Part shown: positions 39,387-48,710 of the stretch, piece after piece
Numbering within the stretch: position 1 is the first letter of the stretch
Layout of the letters: each line of letters opens with the position of its first letter
Assembly: GCF_014203425.1 (NCBI RefSeq)
Contig: NZ_JACHJC010000001.1
Span: 5,668,001-5,732,000 of the forward strand
Direction of reading: 5' to 3'
Source: Micromonospora echinospora
Lineage (GTDB): Bacteria; Actinomycetota; Actinomycetes; Mycobacteriales; Micromonosporaceae
Length of the DNA stretch: 64,000 nucleotides
Position numbers and translations under genes: made by a program
The notes under the pieces: generated by a model
Database searches by the model: none
The model's input: only the letters and a program-made list of their open reading frames with translations
Told to the model about the DNA's origin: nothing

Positions 39387-40945
39387 CGCTGACCCACCGG
39401 GTCGCCGAAGCGGGCGCGCAGCGCCGCCGCCAACTCCACCCGGTCGTCGAACGGCAGCACCTCGCCGCCGATCTCCTGGCCGCGTTCCTGGCCCTTGCCC
39501 AGCACCGCCACCACGTCACCCGGTTCGGCCACCCGGACCGCCTCCTCGATCGCCGCCCGCCGCCCGGGCACCTCGATGACGCGGGCCGGGGTCGCGGCGG
39601 CGTACGCGCCGGCCAGCACCTCGGCCCGGATCGCGGCCGGGTCCTCGGTCCGCGGGTTGTCGTCGGTCACCAGCACCACGTCGGCGCCGCGCGCGGCCAC
39701 GCCGCCCATCACCGGCCGCTTGCCACGGTCCCGGTCGCCGCCGGCGCCCAGCACGCAGATCAGCCGGCCGCCGGTCAGGTCGCGCAGCGCGGTCAGCACC
39801 GCCTCGATCGCGTTGGCCTTGTGCGCGTAGTCGACCACCCCGCGTACCGGGGCGTCGCCGCTGACCAGTTCCAGCCGGCCGGGCACGCCGCCGCAGGCGG
39901 CCACGCCGCGCGCCGCGGTCTGCGCGTCCACCCCGACGGCGACCAGGAGGGCGACCGCCAGCAGCGCGTTCGCCACGTTGTGCCGGCCGGGCAGCGCCAC
40001 GCCGGTGGGCAGCGTGAGCCCGTCCGGCCCGTGCAGCGTGAAGCGCTGCGCGTACCCCTCGCCGTCGACCCGGTCGGCCCACCAGGTCGCGGCCGGGTCG
40101 CCGGCCGCCGAGTAGGTGACGGTGCCGGGCTTGTACAGCGGACGCAGCGCCGGGTCGTCGTGGTTGAGCACCTCGACGCGGCAGCGGCCGTCGAAGAGCC
40201 GGGCCTTGGCCGCGAAGTAGTCGGCCTCGTCGGCGTGGAAGTCCAGGTGGTCGGAGCCGAAGTTGGTGTAGCCGCCGACGTCGAAGCGGACCCCGCCGAC
40301 CCGGCCCATGGCGAGGGCGTGGCTGGACACCTCCATGACCACGGTGTCCACCCCGTGCTCGCGGGCCACCGCGAGCATGGCGTGCAGGTCGGTGGCCTCC
40401 GGGGTGGTCCGGACGCTGTCGATCACCAGGTCGCCGAGGCGGGTCTCCACGGTGCCGATCAGGCCGGTGACACGCCCGGCGGCGCGCAGCCCGGACTCGA
40501 CCAGGTAGCTGGTGGACGTCTTGCCGGCGGTGCCGGTCACGCCGATCACGGTCAGGCCGGCGGTCGGGTCGCCGTAGACCGTCGCGGCCACCTCGCCGAG
40601 CGCCTCGCGCGGGTCGTCGACGACGAGCACGGGCAGGTCCGTGCCGGCGGCCAGCGCCACGCCGGCCGCGTCGGTGAGCAGCGCCACCGCGCCCGCCTCG
40701 GCGGCGGCGGCGGCGAACTCCGCGCCGTGGCGCCGGGCGCCGGGCAGGGCCGCGTACAGGTCGCCGGGGCGGACCTCCTGGCTGGCGTGGGTCACGCCGG
40801 TGACAGCCACCTCGGCGGCCCCCTCCGGCGGGGTCACCGCCACGCGGGCGGCGAGATCGCCGAGCCGTACGGGAAGCACGGTGGCGGGACGTGGATTGCC
40901 GGGCACGGCGTCAGACCCTACCCGGTCGTCCGGTTCCGACCGCAC
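39383..40945 (-). CDS. murE: UDP-MurNAc-L-Ala-D-Glu--diaminopimelate ligase MurE
   Basis: A 520-residue Mur ligase. ATP loop IGVTGTAGKTSTSYLVE (about residue 137), NFGSDHLDFH, HKANAIEAVL, and the DNPRTEDP motif, which recognises diaminopimelate rather than lysine. The first 25 residues are poorly conserved. GTG at 40945 is used; GTG 40906 is an equally possible start. The stop overlaps murF. Confidence 0.95.
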   Translation of the reverse strand: MRSEPDDRVGSDAVPGNPRPATVLPVRLGDLAARVAVTPPEGAAEVAVTGVTHASQEVRPGDLYAALPGARRHGAEFAAAAAEAGAVALLTDAAGVALAAGTDLPVLVVDDPREALGEVAATVYGDPTAGLTVIGVTGTAGKTSTSYLVESGLRAAGRVTGLIGTVETRLGDLVIDSVRTTPEATDLHAMLAVAREHGVDTVVMEVSSHALAMGRVGGVRFDVGGYTNFGSDHLDFHADEADYFAAKARLFDGRCRVEVLNHDDPALRPLYKPGTVTYSAAGDPAATWWADRVDGEGYAQRFTLHGPDGLTLPTGVALPGRHNVANALLAVALLVAVGVDAQTAARGVAACGGVPGRLELVSGDAPVRGVVDYAHKANAIEAVLTALRDLTGGRLICVLGAGGDRDRGKRPVMGGVAARGADVVLVTDDNPRTEDPAAIRAEVLAGAYAAATPARVIEVPGRRAAIEEAVRVAEPGDVVAVLGKGQERGQEIGGEVLPFDDRVELAAALRARFGDPVGQR

Positions 40946-40997
40946 AGCCGCCCCGGTGGTTCGTCGCCACTCACCGATGATGTCCCGCCGTCCCCGC

Positions 40998-43211
40998 TCA
41001 GCGCGGAAAGACCTCGAACTTCGGGGACTTGTTGGTCAGCGACGGCGGCACCCGGTAGTGGCGGAGAGTGAAGCCCATCATCTCCCGGAACGCGGGCGCG
41101 GCGACCGCGCCGCCACCGCCACCGGGGCTCCACACGAAGACCGCCACCACGTACCGGGGGTTCTCCGCCGGGGCCATGCCGATGAACGAGCCGACCTCGC
41201 CGGGCTGCTGCTTGCCGTTGTCGTAGCGCAGCCCGGTGCCGGTCTTTCCGGCCACCCGGTAGCCGGGCACGGCGGCGGCCAGCCCGGTGGCCTGCCCCTC
41301 CGGACCGTCGACGGTGGTGACCGCCTCCATCATCCGGCGCAGCGCGGCCGCGTTGGCCGGACTGAGCACGGACCGGGTGGTCGGCTTCGCGGCGGGGCTG
41401 CGATCGCCGTCCGCGCCGACGGTCTCCTTGACCAGGTGCGGCTGCACGTACGTGCCGTTGTTGGCGATGGCGGCGTACGCGGCGGCCATCTGCAGCGGCG
41501 TGGCGTCCACGCTGTGCCCGATCGGCACCGACCCGTACGCCGAGCCGCTCCACTGGTCGGGCGGAAGCAGCCGGCCGGGTGCCTCACCCGGCATGCCCTC
41601 ACCCGTCGCCTGGCCCAGCCCGAACCGCTTCTGGTAGTCGAACAGCCGTTCCTTGCCCAGCCTCTCGCCGATCTCGATGGTGCCGACGTTCGACGAGAAG
41701 GCGAGCATGCCGGGGATGCTCAGGGTGCGGCCGTCGACCGGGTGGGTGTCGCGGAAGGTGACCCCGCCCCGTTCGACGGTGTTGGCGACCGGGAACGCGG
41801 TGTCCGGGGTGATCACGCCTTCCTGGAGCGCCGCGCCGAAGGTGATGGCCTTGTGGATCGAGCCCGGGTCGACGACGAACGTGGTGGCCGCGTCGTCCCG
41901 GTCCGACGGCGAGCTGACCTTGGTGGGGTTGGCCGCGTCGTACGTCGGCTGGCTGGCCTGGGCCAGCACCTCGCCGCTGGGGATCTCGATGATCACCGCC
42001 GCGCCGACGCTGCCCTTCACCGCCGCCGTCTGCTTGGCCAGGATCCGCTGCGTCATGAACTGCAGGTCCCGGTCGACTGTGAGCTGCAGCGAGCTGCCCG
42101 GCTTCGGCTGGGTGGTCCGGCTGTAGCCGCCCGGGATCGGCGCGGCCAGGTCGCCCTGGCCCACCTCGTAGGTCCGTTTGCCGGCCTGCCCGCGCAGCAC
42201 GTCGTCGTACTTGGCCTCCAGCCCTTCCAGGCCGTTCATGTCCTGGCTGACGAAGCCGATCAGGTTGGCGGCCAGGTCGCCGCCGGGCACCTCGCGCCGC
42301 TCGTCCCGGTGCGTGTTGATGCCGGCCAGGTCGAGCGCCATGATCTGCTTGGCGGTGCCGATCTCGACGCCCCGGGCCAGGTAGACGAACTGCAACGGGG
42401 TGTCGGTGCCGGGCAGGGTGCGCTCGCGCATCTTCTCGGCCAGGTCCGAGGCGGGCACGCCGAGCAGCGGGGACAGCGCCCGCGCGGTGGCGAACCGGTC
42501 CTTGACCCGGGTCGGGTCGGCGAAGACGTACCGGGCCTCCACGCTGTGCGCCAGCGGCTCACCGTTGCGGTCGAGGATCGCCCCGCGCGGGGCGGGCAGC
42601 TCGACCACGGCGAGCCGGTTGGGCAGGCCGCCGTCGGCGTACGCCGGGGTGTCGACGGTCTGGAGGTAGACCAGCCGCACGCCGATGCTGGCGAACAACG
42701 TCAGCGCCAGCAGCGTGCCGAGGCGCAGCCGCCGGCGCGGGTCACCGAGTCGCGGCGGCCGGCGCGGCTTGCGGACCGGGCGGCGCGGCTGGGCGGCGGG
42801 ACGGCGCGGCTGGGACCGGCGGCGCGGCGGCGGCGCGTCCTCCTCGTCGTCGAACGGCTCCCGCACCGGGCGGGGCGAGACGGTCCGCACCACGCCCGCA
42901 CGGCCGCCCGCCGCGGTGGCCCGGCGACCGGTCCGGCCGCCGTCACCCGCGGTATCGCGCTGGCCGCCGCGCCCGGTCCGGCCGCCGTCGAGCACCTGCA
43001 AGGCGGGCCGGAACGGGTCGCCGGACCGGGTGCTGCGGGGGGTACGCCGTTGCTCGGCGCCGCCGCCCTCGCGCACGGTCCGCCCGCGTGGGGTGTACGC
43101 CCGGGCGTCGGAGATCCCGCCGAGACCCGGCTCGCGCGGCTCCGACCCCCGCGACGATCCGCGCCGGGAGCCCGTGGCGTCCCGGCGCGGATCCTCCGAT
43201 CTCGGCGGCAC
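40998..43211 (-). CDS. ftsI: Septal penicillin-binding protein FtsI/PBP2b
   Basis: A 737-residue class B PBP. An Arg/Gly/Pro-rich cytoplasmic N-terminus of about 165 residues is unusually long. It is followed by one membrane helix (LGTLLALTLFASIGVRLVYL), the PBP dimerisation domain and the transpeptidase with active Ser in VDPGSIHKAITF, SSN in AFSSNVGTIE and KTG in VAGKTGTGLRY. It cross-links septal peptidoglycan with FtsW. The GTG start lies 3 nt behind the ftsL-like stop. Confidence 0.95.
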   Translation of the reverse strand: MPPRSEDPRRDATGSRRGSSRGSEPREPGLGGISDARAYTPRGRTVREGGGAEQRRTPRSTRSGDPFRPALQVLDGGRTGRGGQRDTAGDGGRTGRRATAAGGRAGVVRTVSPRPVREPFDDEEDAPPPRRRSQPRRPAAQPRRPVRKPRRPPRLGDPRRRLRLGTLLALTLFASIGVRLVYLQTVDTPAYADGGLPNRLAVVELPAPRGAILDRNGEPLAHSVEARYVFADPTRVKDRFATARALSPLLGVPASDLAEKMRERTLPGTDTPLQFVYLARGVEIGTAKQIMALDLAGINTHRDERREVPGGDLAANLIGFVSQDMNGLEGLEAKYDDVLRGQAGKRTYEVGQGDLAAPIPGGYSRTTQPKPGSSLQLTVDRDLQFMTQRILAKQTAAVKGSVGAAVIIEIPSGEVLAQASQPTYDAANPTKVSSPSDRDDAATTFVVDPGSIHKAITFGAALQEGVITPDTAFPVANTVERGGVTFRDTHPVDGRTLSIPGMLAFSSNVGTIEIGERLGKERLFDYQKRFGLGQATGEGMPGEAPGRLLPPDQWSGSAYGSVPIGHSVDATPLQMAAAYAAIANNGTYVQPHLVKETVGADGDRSPAAKPTTRSVLSPANAAALRRMMEAVTTVDGPEGQATGLAAAVPGYRVAGKTGTGLRYDNGKQQPGEVGSFIGMAPAENPRYVVAVFVWSPGGGGGAVAAPAFREMMGFTLRHYRVPPSLTNKSPKFEVFPR

Positions 43212-43214
43212 CGC

Positions 43215-43796
43215 TCAGCCTCCGTTGCCCTGCTGACTGGTGACCGACGGGGCGCCCTGGGCGGGGTGCGGCACCCCGATGGTCTGCCCGTCCGGCAGCC
43301 GGATGTAGGCCGGGTCCTCGGACTCGACCAGGCCCAGCTTGCGGGCGTTGGCGGTCAGGTTGCCCGGCGCCTTCTGGTCGGCGATCTCCTTCTTGAGCTC
43401 CTGCTCGTCCACGTCGAGCTTGGCCTGCTGCTGCTGGAGCTTCTCCAGCTTGAAGGCGTTCTCGTTGATCTTGGTGTTGACGGCCAGGATGCCCAGCACC
43501 CCACCGACCACGAGCACCAGGATCAGTGCGACGAAGGGCGCCCGGGGCACCCGGATCGGCGCCGGCGGGGCGACCCGCAGACGCGGCGCCGGCGTACCCG
43601 TGACCCGGGTCCGCTCGGCCGGCCGCAGGGCGGCGCTGCCCTGCGTCGGGAACTCGCGCGCCCCCCGGGCGTGAGTGGCCTCCCGGCGGTCGGTCGAAGT
43701 CGTGTCCCGCGTGGTGCGCTGCGCCGCGGTCCGGCCCCCCGACCGCGGTGCGCGCTGCCCGACGGCTCCCCGGCCGTCGCGCTTCTCGACGTTCAT
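43215..43796 (-). CDS. FtsL-like septum protein
   Basis: A 193-residue bitopic protein in the ftsL position between rsmH and ftsI. A basic, disordered cytoplasmic half (about 95 residues) is followed by one membrane helix ([19 protein letters not shown]) and a short coiled coil with a leucine-zipper-like [20 protein letters not shown]. Position and layout indicate FtsL; the sequence is too divergent to prove it by eye. The ATG overlaps the rsmH stop (ATGA). Confidence 0.82.
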   Translation of the reverse strand: MNVEKRDGRGAVGQRAPRSGGRTAAQRTTRDTTSTDRREATHARGAREFPTQGSAALRPAERTRVTGTPAPRLRVAPPAPIRVPRAPFVALILVLVVGGVLGILAVNTKINENAFKLEKLQQQQAKLDVDEQELKKEIADQKAPGNLTANARKLGLVESEDPAYIRLPDGQTIGVPHPAQGAPSVTSQQGNGG

Positions 43797-44902
43797 GTCC
43801 CCTCCCCCTCCTCGTCCGTCCCGATCCCGTCCCCCGGAGCCGACGCGGGGTCCGTCACGGACCCCGGTGACCCCGTCCCCGGTTGGTGCATCGCCTTCAC
43901 CCGGCGGCGGTACCGTTCGCGGTCGGTACGCCCCTGCTGGGCCGCCTCCGGGTCGAGCCGTTCCGCTGCCCGCAGCCGCACCGAGGCGGCGCGCGGATTC
44001 GCGGCGACCTCCGCCTCCCCGGGCAGCTCGGCGCCCCGGCTCAACAGCCGGAACGTCGGGCCCGACCCGGGCAGTTCGACCGGGAGGTCGACCGGGCCCT
44101 TACTGCGGACCCGGTCGGCGAGCGCGTGCTTGGTGAGCCGGTCCTCCAGCGAGTGGTAGGACAGGACCACCATGCGGCCGCCCACTGTGAGCTTGTCCAG
44201 AGCGGCCGGCAGCGCTGTCTCCAGCACTGCCAGCTCTCTGTTTACCTCGATCCTCAAAGCCTGAAACGTTCTCTTTGCCGGGTGTCCACCAGTTCGTCGG
44301 GCCGGTGCCGGGATGCTCTCCCGGACCAGCTCGGCCAGCCGGGCCGACGACGTGATCCGGGCCCGCTCCCGTTCCCGGATGATCGCCGAGGCGATCTTCC
44401 CGGCGAACTTCTCCTCGCCGTACACCCGCAGCAGGCGGGCCAGGTCCGGGTGGGAGTAGGTGTTGACCACCTCCTCGGCGGTCACCCCCCGGGTCTGGTC
44501 CATCCGCATGTCCAGCGGCGCGTCCTGCGCGTACGCGAACCCGCGGTCGGGCGCGTCGAGTTGCAGGGACGAGACGCCGAGGTCGAACAGCACCCCGTCG
44601 ACGGCCGGGTAACCGAGCCGGTCGAGCACCTCGGGCAGCTCGTCATAGACGGCGTGCTCCAGGTGGATCCGGTCGGCGAACCGGGCCAGGCGGACCCGCG
44701 CGTGGGCGAGCGCCTCGGTGTCCCGGTCCAGGCCGATCAGCACCGTGTCCGGATGCGCCGTGAGCACCGCCTCGGCGTGCCCGGCCAAGCCGAGCGTGGC
44801 GTCGACGTGGACGGTGCGACCGGGCCGGCCCAGTGCGGGGGCCAGCAGCTCGAGACACCGCTCGAGCAGCACCGGCACGTGCGTGCCGCGTAGCTCCCCC
44901 AT
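43793..44902 (-). CDS. rsmH: 16S rRNA (cytosine1402-N4)-methyltransferase RsmH
   Basis: A 369-residue SAM methyltransferase of the MraW family. [15 protein letters not shown] opens the domain, with SAM motif [45 protein letters not shown] and [14 protein letters not shown]. The tail of about 60 residues is acidic and low complexity. ATG 44902 fits the family start; in-frame GTG 44938 and ATG 44968 are alternatives. Confidence 0.94.
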   Translation of the reverse strand: MGELRGTHVPVLLERCLELLAPALGRPGRTVHVDATLGLAGHAEAVLTAHPDTVLIGLDRDTEALAHARVRLARFADRIHLEHAVYDELPEVLDRLGYPAVDGVLFDLGVSSLQLDAPDRGFAYAQDAPLDMRMDQTRGVTAEEVVNTYSHPDLARLLRVYGEEKFAGKIASAIIRERERARITSSARLAELVRESIPAPARRTGGHPAKRTFQALRIEVNRELAVLETALPAALDKLTVGGRMVVLSYHSLEDRLTKHALADRVRSKGPVDLPVELPGSGPTFRLLSRGAELPGEAEVAANPRAASVRLRAAERLDPEAAQQGRTDRERYRRRVKAMHQPGTGSPGSVTDPASAPGDGIGTDEEGEGT

Positions 44903-45106
44903 CTCGACCCCCACCCCGTTCGTCAACCGTTCCGTCACGTGTCCGTCGTCGCCACGGCGCCTCGCCATACCGCCAGATCCCCATCCGCTCCCGCCCGCCG
45001 GAGGCCGCGGCCCTCCGTGTCGGATCGTGCGCCTGGCACCGGGGAAGGGGTGCCAGGAACTCGAAAGCGGCTGGAGATCTCGCAGTACGTCGGGCGCCGT
45101 CACGCC

Positions 45107-45538
45107 CTACAGACCGCCGGGCAGCACCCCCTCCTCGATGTCGGCGAAGTCGTCTTCGCTCTCCGCGAGGTAGGCCTCCCAGGCCGCCCTGTCCCAGATC
45201 TCCACCCGGGTGCTCGCCCCGATCACGACCAGATCCCGGTCCAGTGCCGCGTACGACCGCAGGTGGCCGGGAATGGTGACCCGCCCCTGCTTGTCCGGCA
45301 CCTCGTCGTGCGCGCTGGCGAAGAAGACCCGGCTGTAGGCCCGGGCCGCCTTGCTCGTCATCGGCTGCGCGCGCAACTGGTCGGCGATCCGCTGGAACTC
45401 GGGCATCGGGAAGACGTAGAGGCAGCGCTCCTGCCCTTTGGTGATCACGACACCCCCCGCCAGTTCGTCCCGGAACTTCGCCGGCAGGATCAACCGGCCT
45501 TTGTCGTCCAGGCGCGGAGTGTGGGTGCCGAGGAACAT
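45107..45538 (-). CDS. mraZ: Transcriptional regulator MraZ
   Basis: A 143-residue AbrB-fold protein with two SpoVT/AbrB repeats: [19 protein letters not shown] (about residues 6-24) and [19 protein letters not shown] (about 78-96), each with the DxKGR/DxQGR signature. It binds repeated GTGG boxes upstream of its own gene and represses the dcw operon. GAGGGGG lies upstream of the ATG at 45538. Confidence 0.96.
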   Translation of the reverse strand: MFLGTHTPRLDDKGRLILPAKFRDELAGGVVITKGQERCLYVFPMPEFQRIADQLRAQPMTSKAARAYSRVFFASAHDEVPDKQGRVTIPGHLRSYAALDRDLVVIGASTRVEIWDRAAWEAYLAESEDDFADIEEGVLPGGL

Positions 45539-45623
45539 CGGCCCAACCCCCTCGCCCTGAGCGGCGTTCGCGGCGCCGCTGACCCCCCGGGCCGGTGTGG
45601 CCCTCCCGGCCTCACCATCGCGC

Positions 45624-45654
45624 CCCACTCTACTCCACTTCCCTCCACCTGCAA
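45624..45654 (-). promoter_or_regulatory. mraZ promoter with three MraZ boxes
   Basis: On the minus strand GTGGA (45648-45644), GTGGA (45638-45634) and GTGGG (45628-45624) repeat with an exact 10-bp period, the known MraZ operator layout. They overlap a promoter, TTGCAG (45654-45649), 16-bp spacer, TAGAGT (45632-45627). This predicts autorepression of the whole dcw operon. Confidence 0.65.
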
Positions 45655-45865
45655 CCAGAATCGCCCGCGCGGCGTGGCGTTTCCGCGCGCAAAACAGCAC
45701 GTCAACGCGGGTGGGGCGGAGTGGAGGGGGCGGGGAGCGCCCGGCACCGTCCGCTACCCGACATCGACCGACGCCGTCCGGCCCAGCGCGCTCCGGCCGT
45801 CCGCCGCGCCGTCCCCGGCCGAACGGTTCGCCGTCGGCGGCGATCTGGTGAGGGTGGCGGTCCGG

Positions 45866-45871
45866 TAACCT
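45866..45871 (+). promoter_or_regulatory. -10 element TAACCT of murT (leaderless)
   Basis: TAACCT ends 7 nt before the GTG at 45879. It is divergent from the mraZ promoter about 210 bp away; the rest of the 340-bp gap shows no gene. Confidence 0.45.
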
Positions 45872-45878
45872 CGCTCGC

Positions 45879-47141
45879 GTGACGGACGCGAAGATGCCCT
45901 TGCGGGCAAAGGTGGCCAGCTCCGTGTCGCGCACCGCTGCGGCGCTGTCGCGGGCTGCGGGCCGTGGCGACGGTTCGGTGATCGGCGGCTGGATCGGCCT
46001 CAAGATCGACCCGGACCTGCTCGCCCACCTCTCGACCGGGCGCGCCATCGCCCTGGTGTCCGGCACCAACGGCAAGACCACCACCACCCGGCTCACCACA
46101 GCCGCGGTCGGCGTGCTGGGCCGGGTCGCCACCAACTCCTTCGGCGCGAACATGCCCACCGGCCACACCTCGGCGCTGGCCAAGGCCGGCAGCACCCCGT
46201 ACGCGGTGCTGGAGGTGGACGAGCACTACCTCGCCCAGGTGCTGGAGGCGACCGAGCCGCACGTGGTGGCGCTGCTCAACCTCTCCCGCGACCAGCTCGA
46301 CCGGGCCAAGGAGGTCGCCATGATGGCGCAGCTCTGGCGCGCCGCCCTGGTCCGGCACCCGCGGGTACGGGTGGTCGCCAACGCCGACGACCCGATGGTG
46401 GTGTGGGCCGCCTGCCCGCCGGCCGACCCGGCCCAGGGCCACGTGCCGCCGCACGTCACCTGGTTCAGCGCCGGGCAGCGCTGGCACGACGACTCCTGGG
46501 TCTGCCCCGAGTGCGGCTCCACCATCCAGCGCTCCGGCGAGCAGTGGTGGTGCACCGGCTGCCCGTTGCGCCGCCCCGAGCCGAACTGGACGGTCGAGGA
46601 CGACGGCGTGCTCGACCCCACCGGCGCCTGGCACAAGATCCAGCTCCAGCTTCCCGGCAAGGTCAACCTCGGCAACGCGGCCACCGCCCTGGCCGTCGCC
46701 GCCGAGTTCGGCGTACGCCCGGTGGACGCGGTCTCCCGGCTCGGCAGCGTCACCTCGGTGGCCGGCCGCTACGCCCAGGTGGACCGCGACGGGCGCAACA
46801 TCCGGCTGCTGCTGGCGAAGAACCCGGCGAGCTGGCTGGAGGCGTTCGACATGGCCGACGTCGCGCCGACACTGCTGTCCATCAACGCCCGCGACCCCGA
46901 CGGGCTGGACACGTCCTGGCTGTTCGACGTGGACTTCTCCCCGCTGACCGGCCGGCAGGTGCTGATCACCGGCGACCGGGCGTACGACCTGGCGGTGCGG
47001 CTGGAGGTCAACGGCGTGCCGTTCCAGCACGTCCGCAGCTTCGACGAGGCGGTCCGCGCGGTGCCGCCGGGCCGGCTGGAGGTCATCGCCAACTACACCG
47101 CCTTCCAGGACATCCGAGCGGAGCTTGACCGTGTCAACTGA
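45879..47141 (+). CDS. murT: Lipid II isoglutaminyl synthase subunit MurT
   Basis: A 420-residue Mur-ligase-like protein with DUF1727. The ATP loop is [16 protein letters not shown] (about residue 63), and a zinc ribbon, [20 protein letters not shown] (about 208-227), is inserted in the central domain as in MurT proteins. The C-terminal [21 protein letters not shown] contacts GatD. With GatD it amidates the alpha-carboxyl of D-Glu in lipid II. It is leaderless and overlaps gatD by 11 bp. Confidence 0.94.
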   Translation: MTDAKMPLRAKVASSVSRTAAALSRAAGRGDGSVIGGWIGLKIDPDLLAHLSTGRAIALVSGTNGKTTTTRLTTAAVGVLGRVATNSFGANMPTGHTSALAKAGSTPYAVLEVDEHYLAQVLEATEPHVVALLNLSRDQLDRAKEVAMMAQLWRAALVRHPRVRVVANADDPMVVWAACPPADPAQGHVPPHVTWFSAGQRWHDDSWVCPECGSTIQRSGEQWWCTGCPLRRPEPNWTVEDDGVLDPTGAWHKIQLQLPGKVNLGNAATALAVAAEFGVRPVDAVSRLGSVTSVAGRYAQVDRDGRNIRLLLAKNPASWLEAFDMADVAPTLLSINARDPDGLDTSWLFDVDFSPLTGRQVLITGDRAYDLAVRLEVNGVPFQHVRSFDEAVRAVPPGRLEVIANYTAFQDIRAELDRVN

Positions 47142-47853
47142 GAGCCTGCGCATCGTCTGGATCTATCCCGACCTGCTGTCCACCTACGGCGACCGGGGCA
47201 ACGCGCTGATCCTGGCCCGCCGGGCCCAGCTGCGCGGCATGCCGGTCGAGGTGCTGGAGGTCCGCTCCGACCAGCGGCTGCCCGCCACCGCCGACATCTA
47301 CCTGATCGGCGGCGGCGAGGACGGCCCGCAGGCGCTGGGCGCCCAGCGCCTGCTCGCCGACGGCGGCCTGCACCGGGCGGTGGCCCAGGGCTCGGTGGTC
47401 TTCGGCGTCTGCGCCGGCTACCAGCTGCTCGGCACCTCCTTCTTCGCCAAGGGCACCCGCTGCGCCGGCCTGGAGCTGCTCGACCTCTCCTCCGACCGCG
47501 GCCCCACCCGGGCCGTCGGCGAGCTGGCCGGCGAGGTCGACCCACGGCTGGGCATCCCGCACCTGTCCGGGTTCGAGAACCACGGCGGCCGTACCCACCT
47601 CGGGCCGGGCGTGTCCCCGCTGGCCCGGGTCACCGCGGGCGTCGGCAACGACGGCGCCACCGAGGGCGCGTGGCGGGGCAAGCTGCTCGGCACCTACTCG
47701 CACGGCCCGGCGCTGGCGCGCAACCCCGACCTGGCGGATCTGCTGCTGCGCTGGGCGACCGGCATCCACCAGCTTCCCCCACTCGACGACACCTGGGCCG
47801 ACCGGCTCCGCTCCGAGCGCCGCACCGCGGTGGCCGCCGCCCCGAGGCCGTGA
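47131..47853 (+). CDS. gatD: Lipid II isoglutaminyl synthase glutaminase subunit GatD
   Basis: A 240-residue CobB/CobQ-like glutamine amidotransferase. The nucleophile Cys is in VVFGVCAGYQLLG (about residue 92), with IYLIGGGEDGPQ upstream and the His in GTYSHGPALARNPDLAD. It provides ammonia to MurT. GTG 47131 is chosen over TTG 47125 because GGAG lies 8 nt before the GTG but only 1 nt before the TTG. Its stop overlaps the next gene (GTGA). Confidence 0.92.
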   Translation: MSTESLRIVWIYPDLLSTYGDRGNALILARRAQLRGMPVEVLEVRSDQRLPATADIYLIGGGEDGPQALGAQRLLADGGLHRAVAQGSVVFGVCAGYQLLGTSFFAKGTRCAGLELLDLSSDRGPTRAVGELAGEVDPRLGIPHLSGFENHGGRTHLGPGVSPLARVTAGVGNDGATEGAWRGKLLGTYSHGPALARNPDLADLLLRWATGIHQLPPLDDTWADRLRSERRTAVAAAPRP

Positions 47854-48620
47854 CCGACGCCGCCCGGCCGGGGCGGCGACCGGTGGCCCGCCGGCTCGCC
47901 GGGTTGCTGCGGCAGCCCTCGGCGCGCCGGTTCGGGCTGCTTCTGCTGCTGCTCGCCGGGTTCGGCGTGACGCTGCTGCTGGTGCCCCGGCCGGATCCGG
48001 CCGACCTGCCCCGGCTCGCCGACTCGCTCGGCGGCTACGGCCCGCCCGCGGCGGTTCTCGGCGGCGCGCTGCTGCTGGTGGCGCTGGTGCCGCGCACGTT
48101 CGTCACGCTGGCCGCGGGCGCGGTCTTCGGCCCGGTGCAGGGCGCCGCGTACGCGCTCGGCGCGGCGCTGCTCGCGGCGGCCATCGGCTTCACAGTCGGC
48201 CGGGTGCTCGGCCGCGACTTCGTCGCCGAGCGGGTACGCGGCCGGCTGGCCCGCCTCGACGGCTGGTTCGCCCGGCAGAGCGTCTTCGGCGTGGTCACCG
48301 TGCGGCTGCTGCCGATCGCCGGGTTCGGGCTGGTCAGCTACGGCTACGGCACCACCGCCGCCCGGGTGCTGCCGTTCCTGACCGGCAGTGTGATCGCCTC
48401 CGCCCCCACCGCCATCGGCTACGCGGCGATCGGCGCCGCCGCGACCAGTCCCGGGTCGATCAACTGGTACGCCGCCGCGCCGGCCAGCCTCGGCCTGATC
48501 GCCAGCGTGCTGCTGGTCCACCGGTGGTGGCGGGCGGAACGGCGACGCGCTGCCGGCCCGGCCGGTCGACCTGCGGCGGAGGCCGGTCACGACGGTCCGC
48601 CGGGGGCGTCGGGCCGGTGA
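47850..48620 (+). CDS. TVP38/TMEM64 (DedA-like SNARE-associated) membrane protein
   Basis: A 256-residue membrane protein with VTLAAGAVFGPVQGAAYALG (family glycine-rich re-entrant region, about residues 85-104), GFTVGRVLGRDFV and VRLLPIAGFGLVSYGYG. VTT-domain proteins are thought to scramble or transport lipids, including polyprenyl phosphate in related DedA groups. Translational coupling to murT-gatD fits a role with lipid II carrier traffic, which is inference. Confidence 0.87.
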   Translation: MTDAARPGRRPVARRLAGLLRQPSARRFGLLLLLLAGFGVTLLLVPRPDPADLPRLADSLGGYGPPAAVLGGALLLVALVPRTFVTLAAGAVFGPVQGAAYALGAALLAAAIGFTVGRVLGRDFVAERVRGRLARLDGWFARQSVFGVVTVRLLPIAGFGLVSYGYGTTAARVLPFLTGSVIASAPTAIGYAAIGAAATSPGSINWYAAAPASLGLIASVLLVHRWWRAERRRAAGPAGRPAAEAGHDGPPGASGR

Positions 48621-48696
48621 CCGGGCCGCGGTGGCCCCCGGGAACGACCGCATGACGGTCCCGCCCGCCACGCGCAACGCGGTTGCCGGCGCTGCC

Positions 48697-48702
48697 TACC
48701 AT
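48697..48702 (+). promoter_or_regulatory. -10 element TACCAT of the lipoprotein gene
   Basis: TACCAT ends 8 nt before the ATG at 48711, with no ribosome-binding site between; likely leaderless. Confidence 0.35.
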
Positions 48703-48710
48703 TCGCGGGC

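Noticed and set aside
40641..44159. Very long plus-strand open frame (1,172 codons)
   Set aside because: Antisense shadow of murE, ftsI, ftsL-like and rsmH in GC-rich DNA; it has Arg/His/Gln-rich composition and no domains.
45879..47141. Possible relocated murD
   Set aside because: The protein has the MurT zinc ribbon and DUF1727 and is paired with gatD; it is not a MurD.
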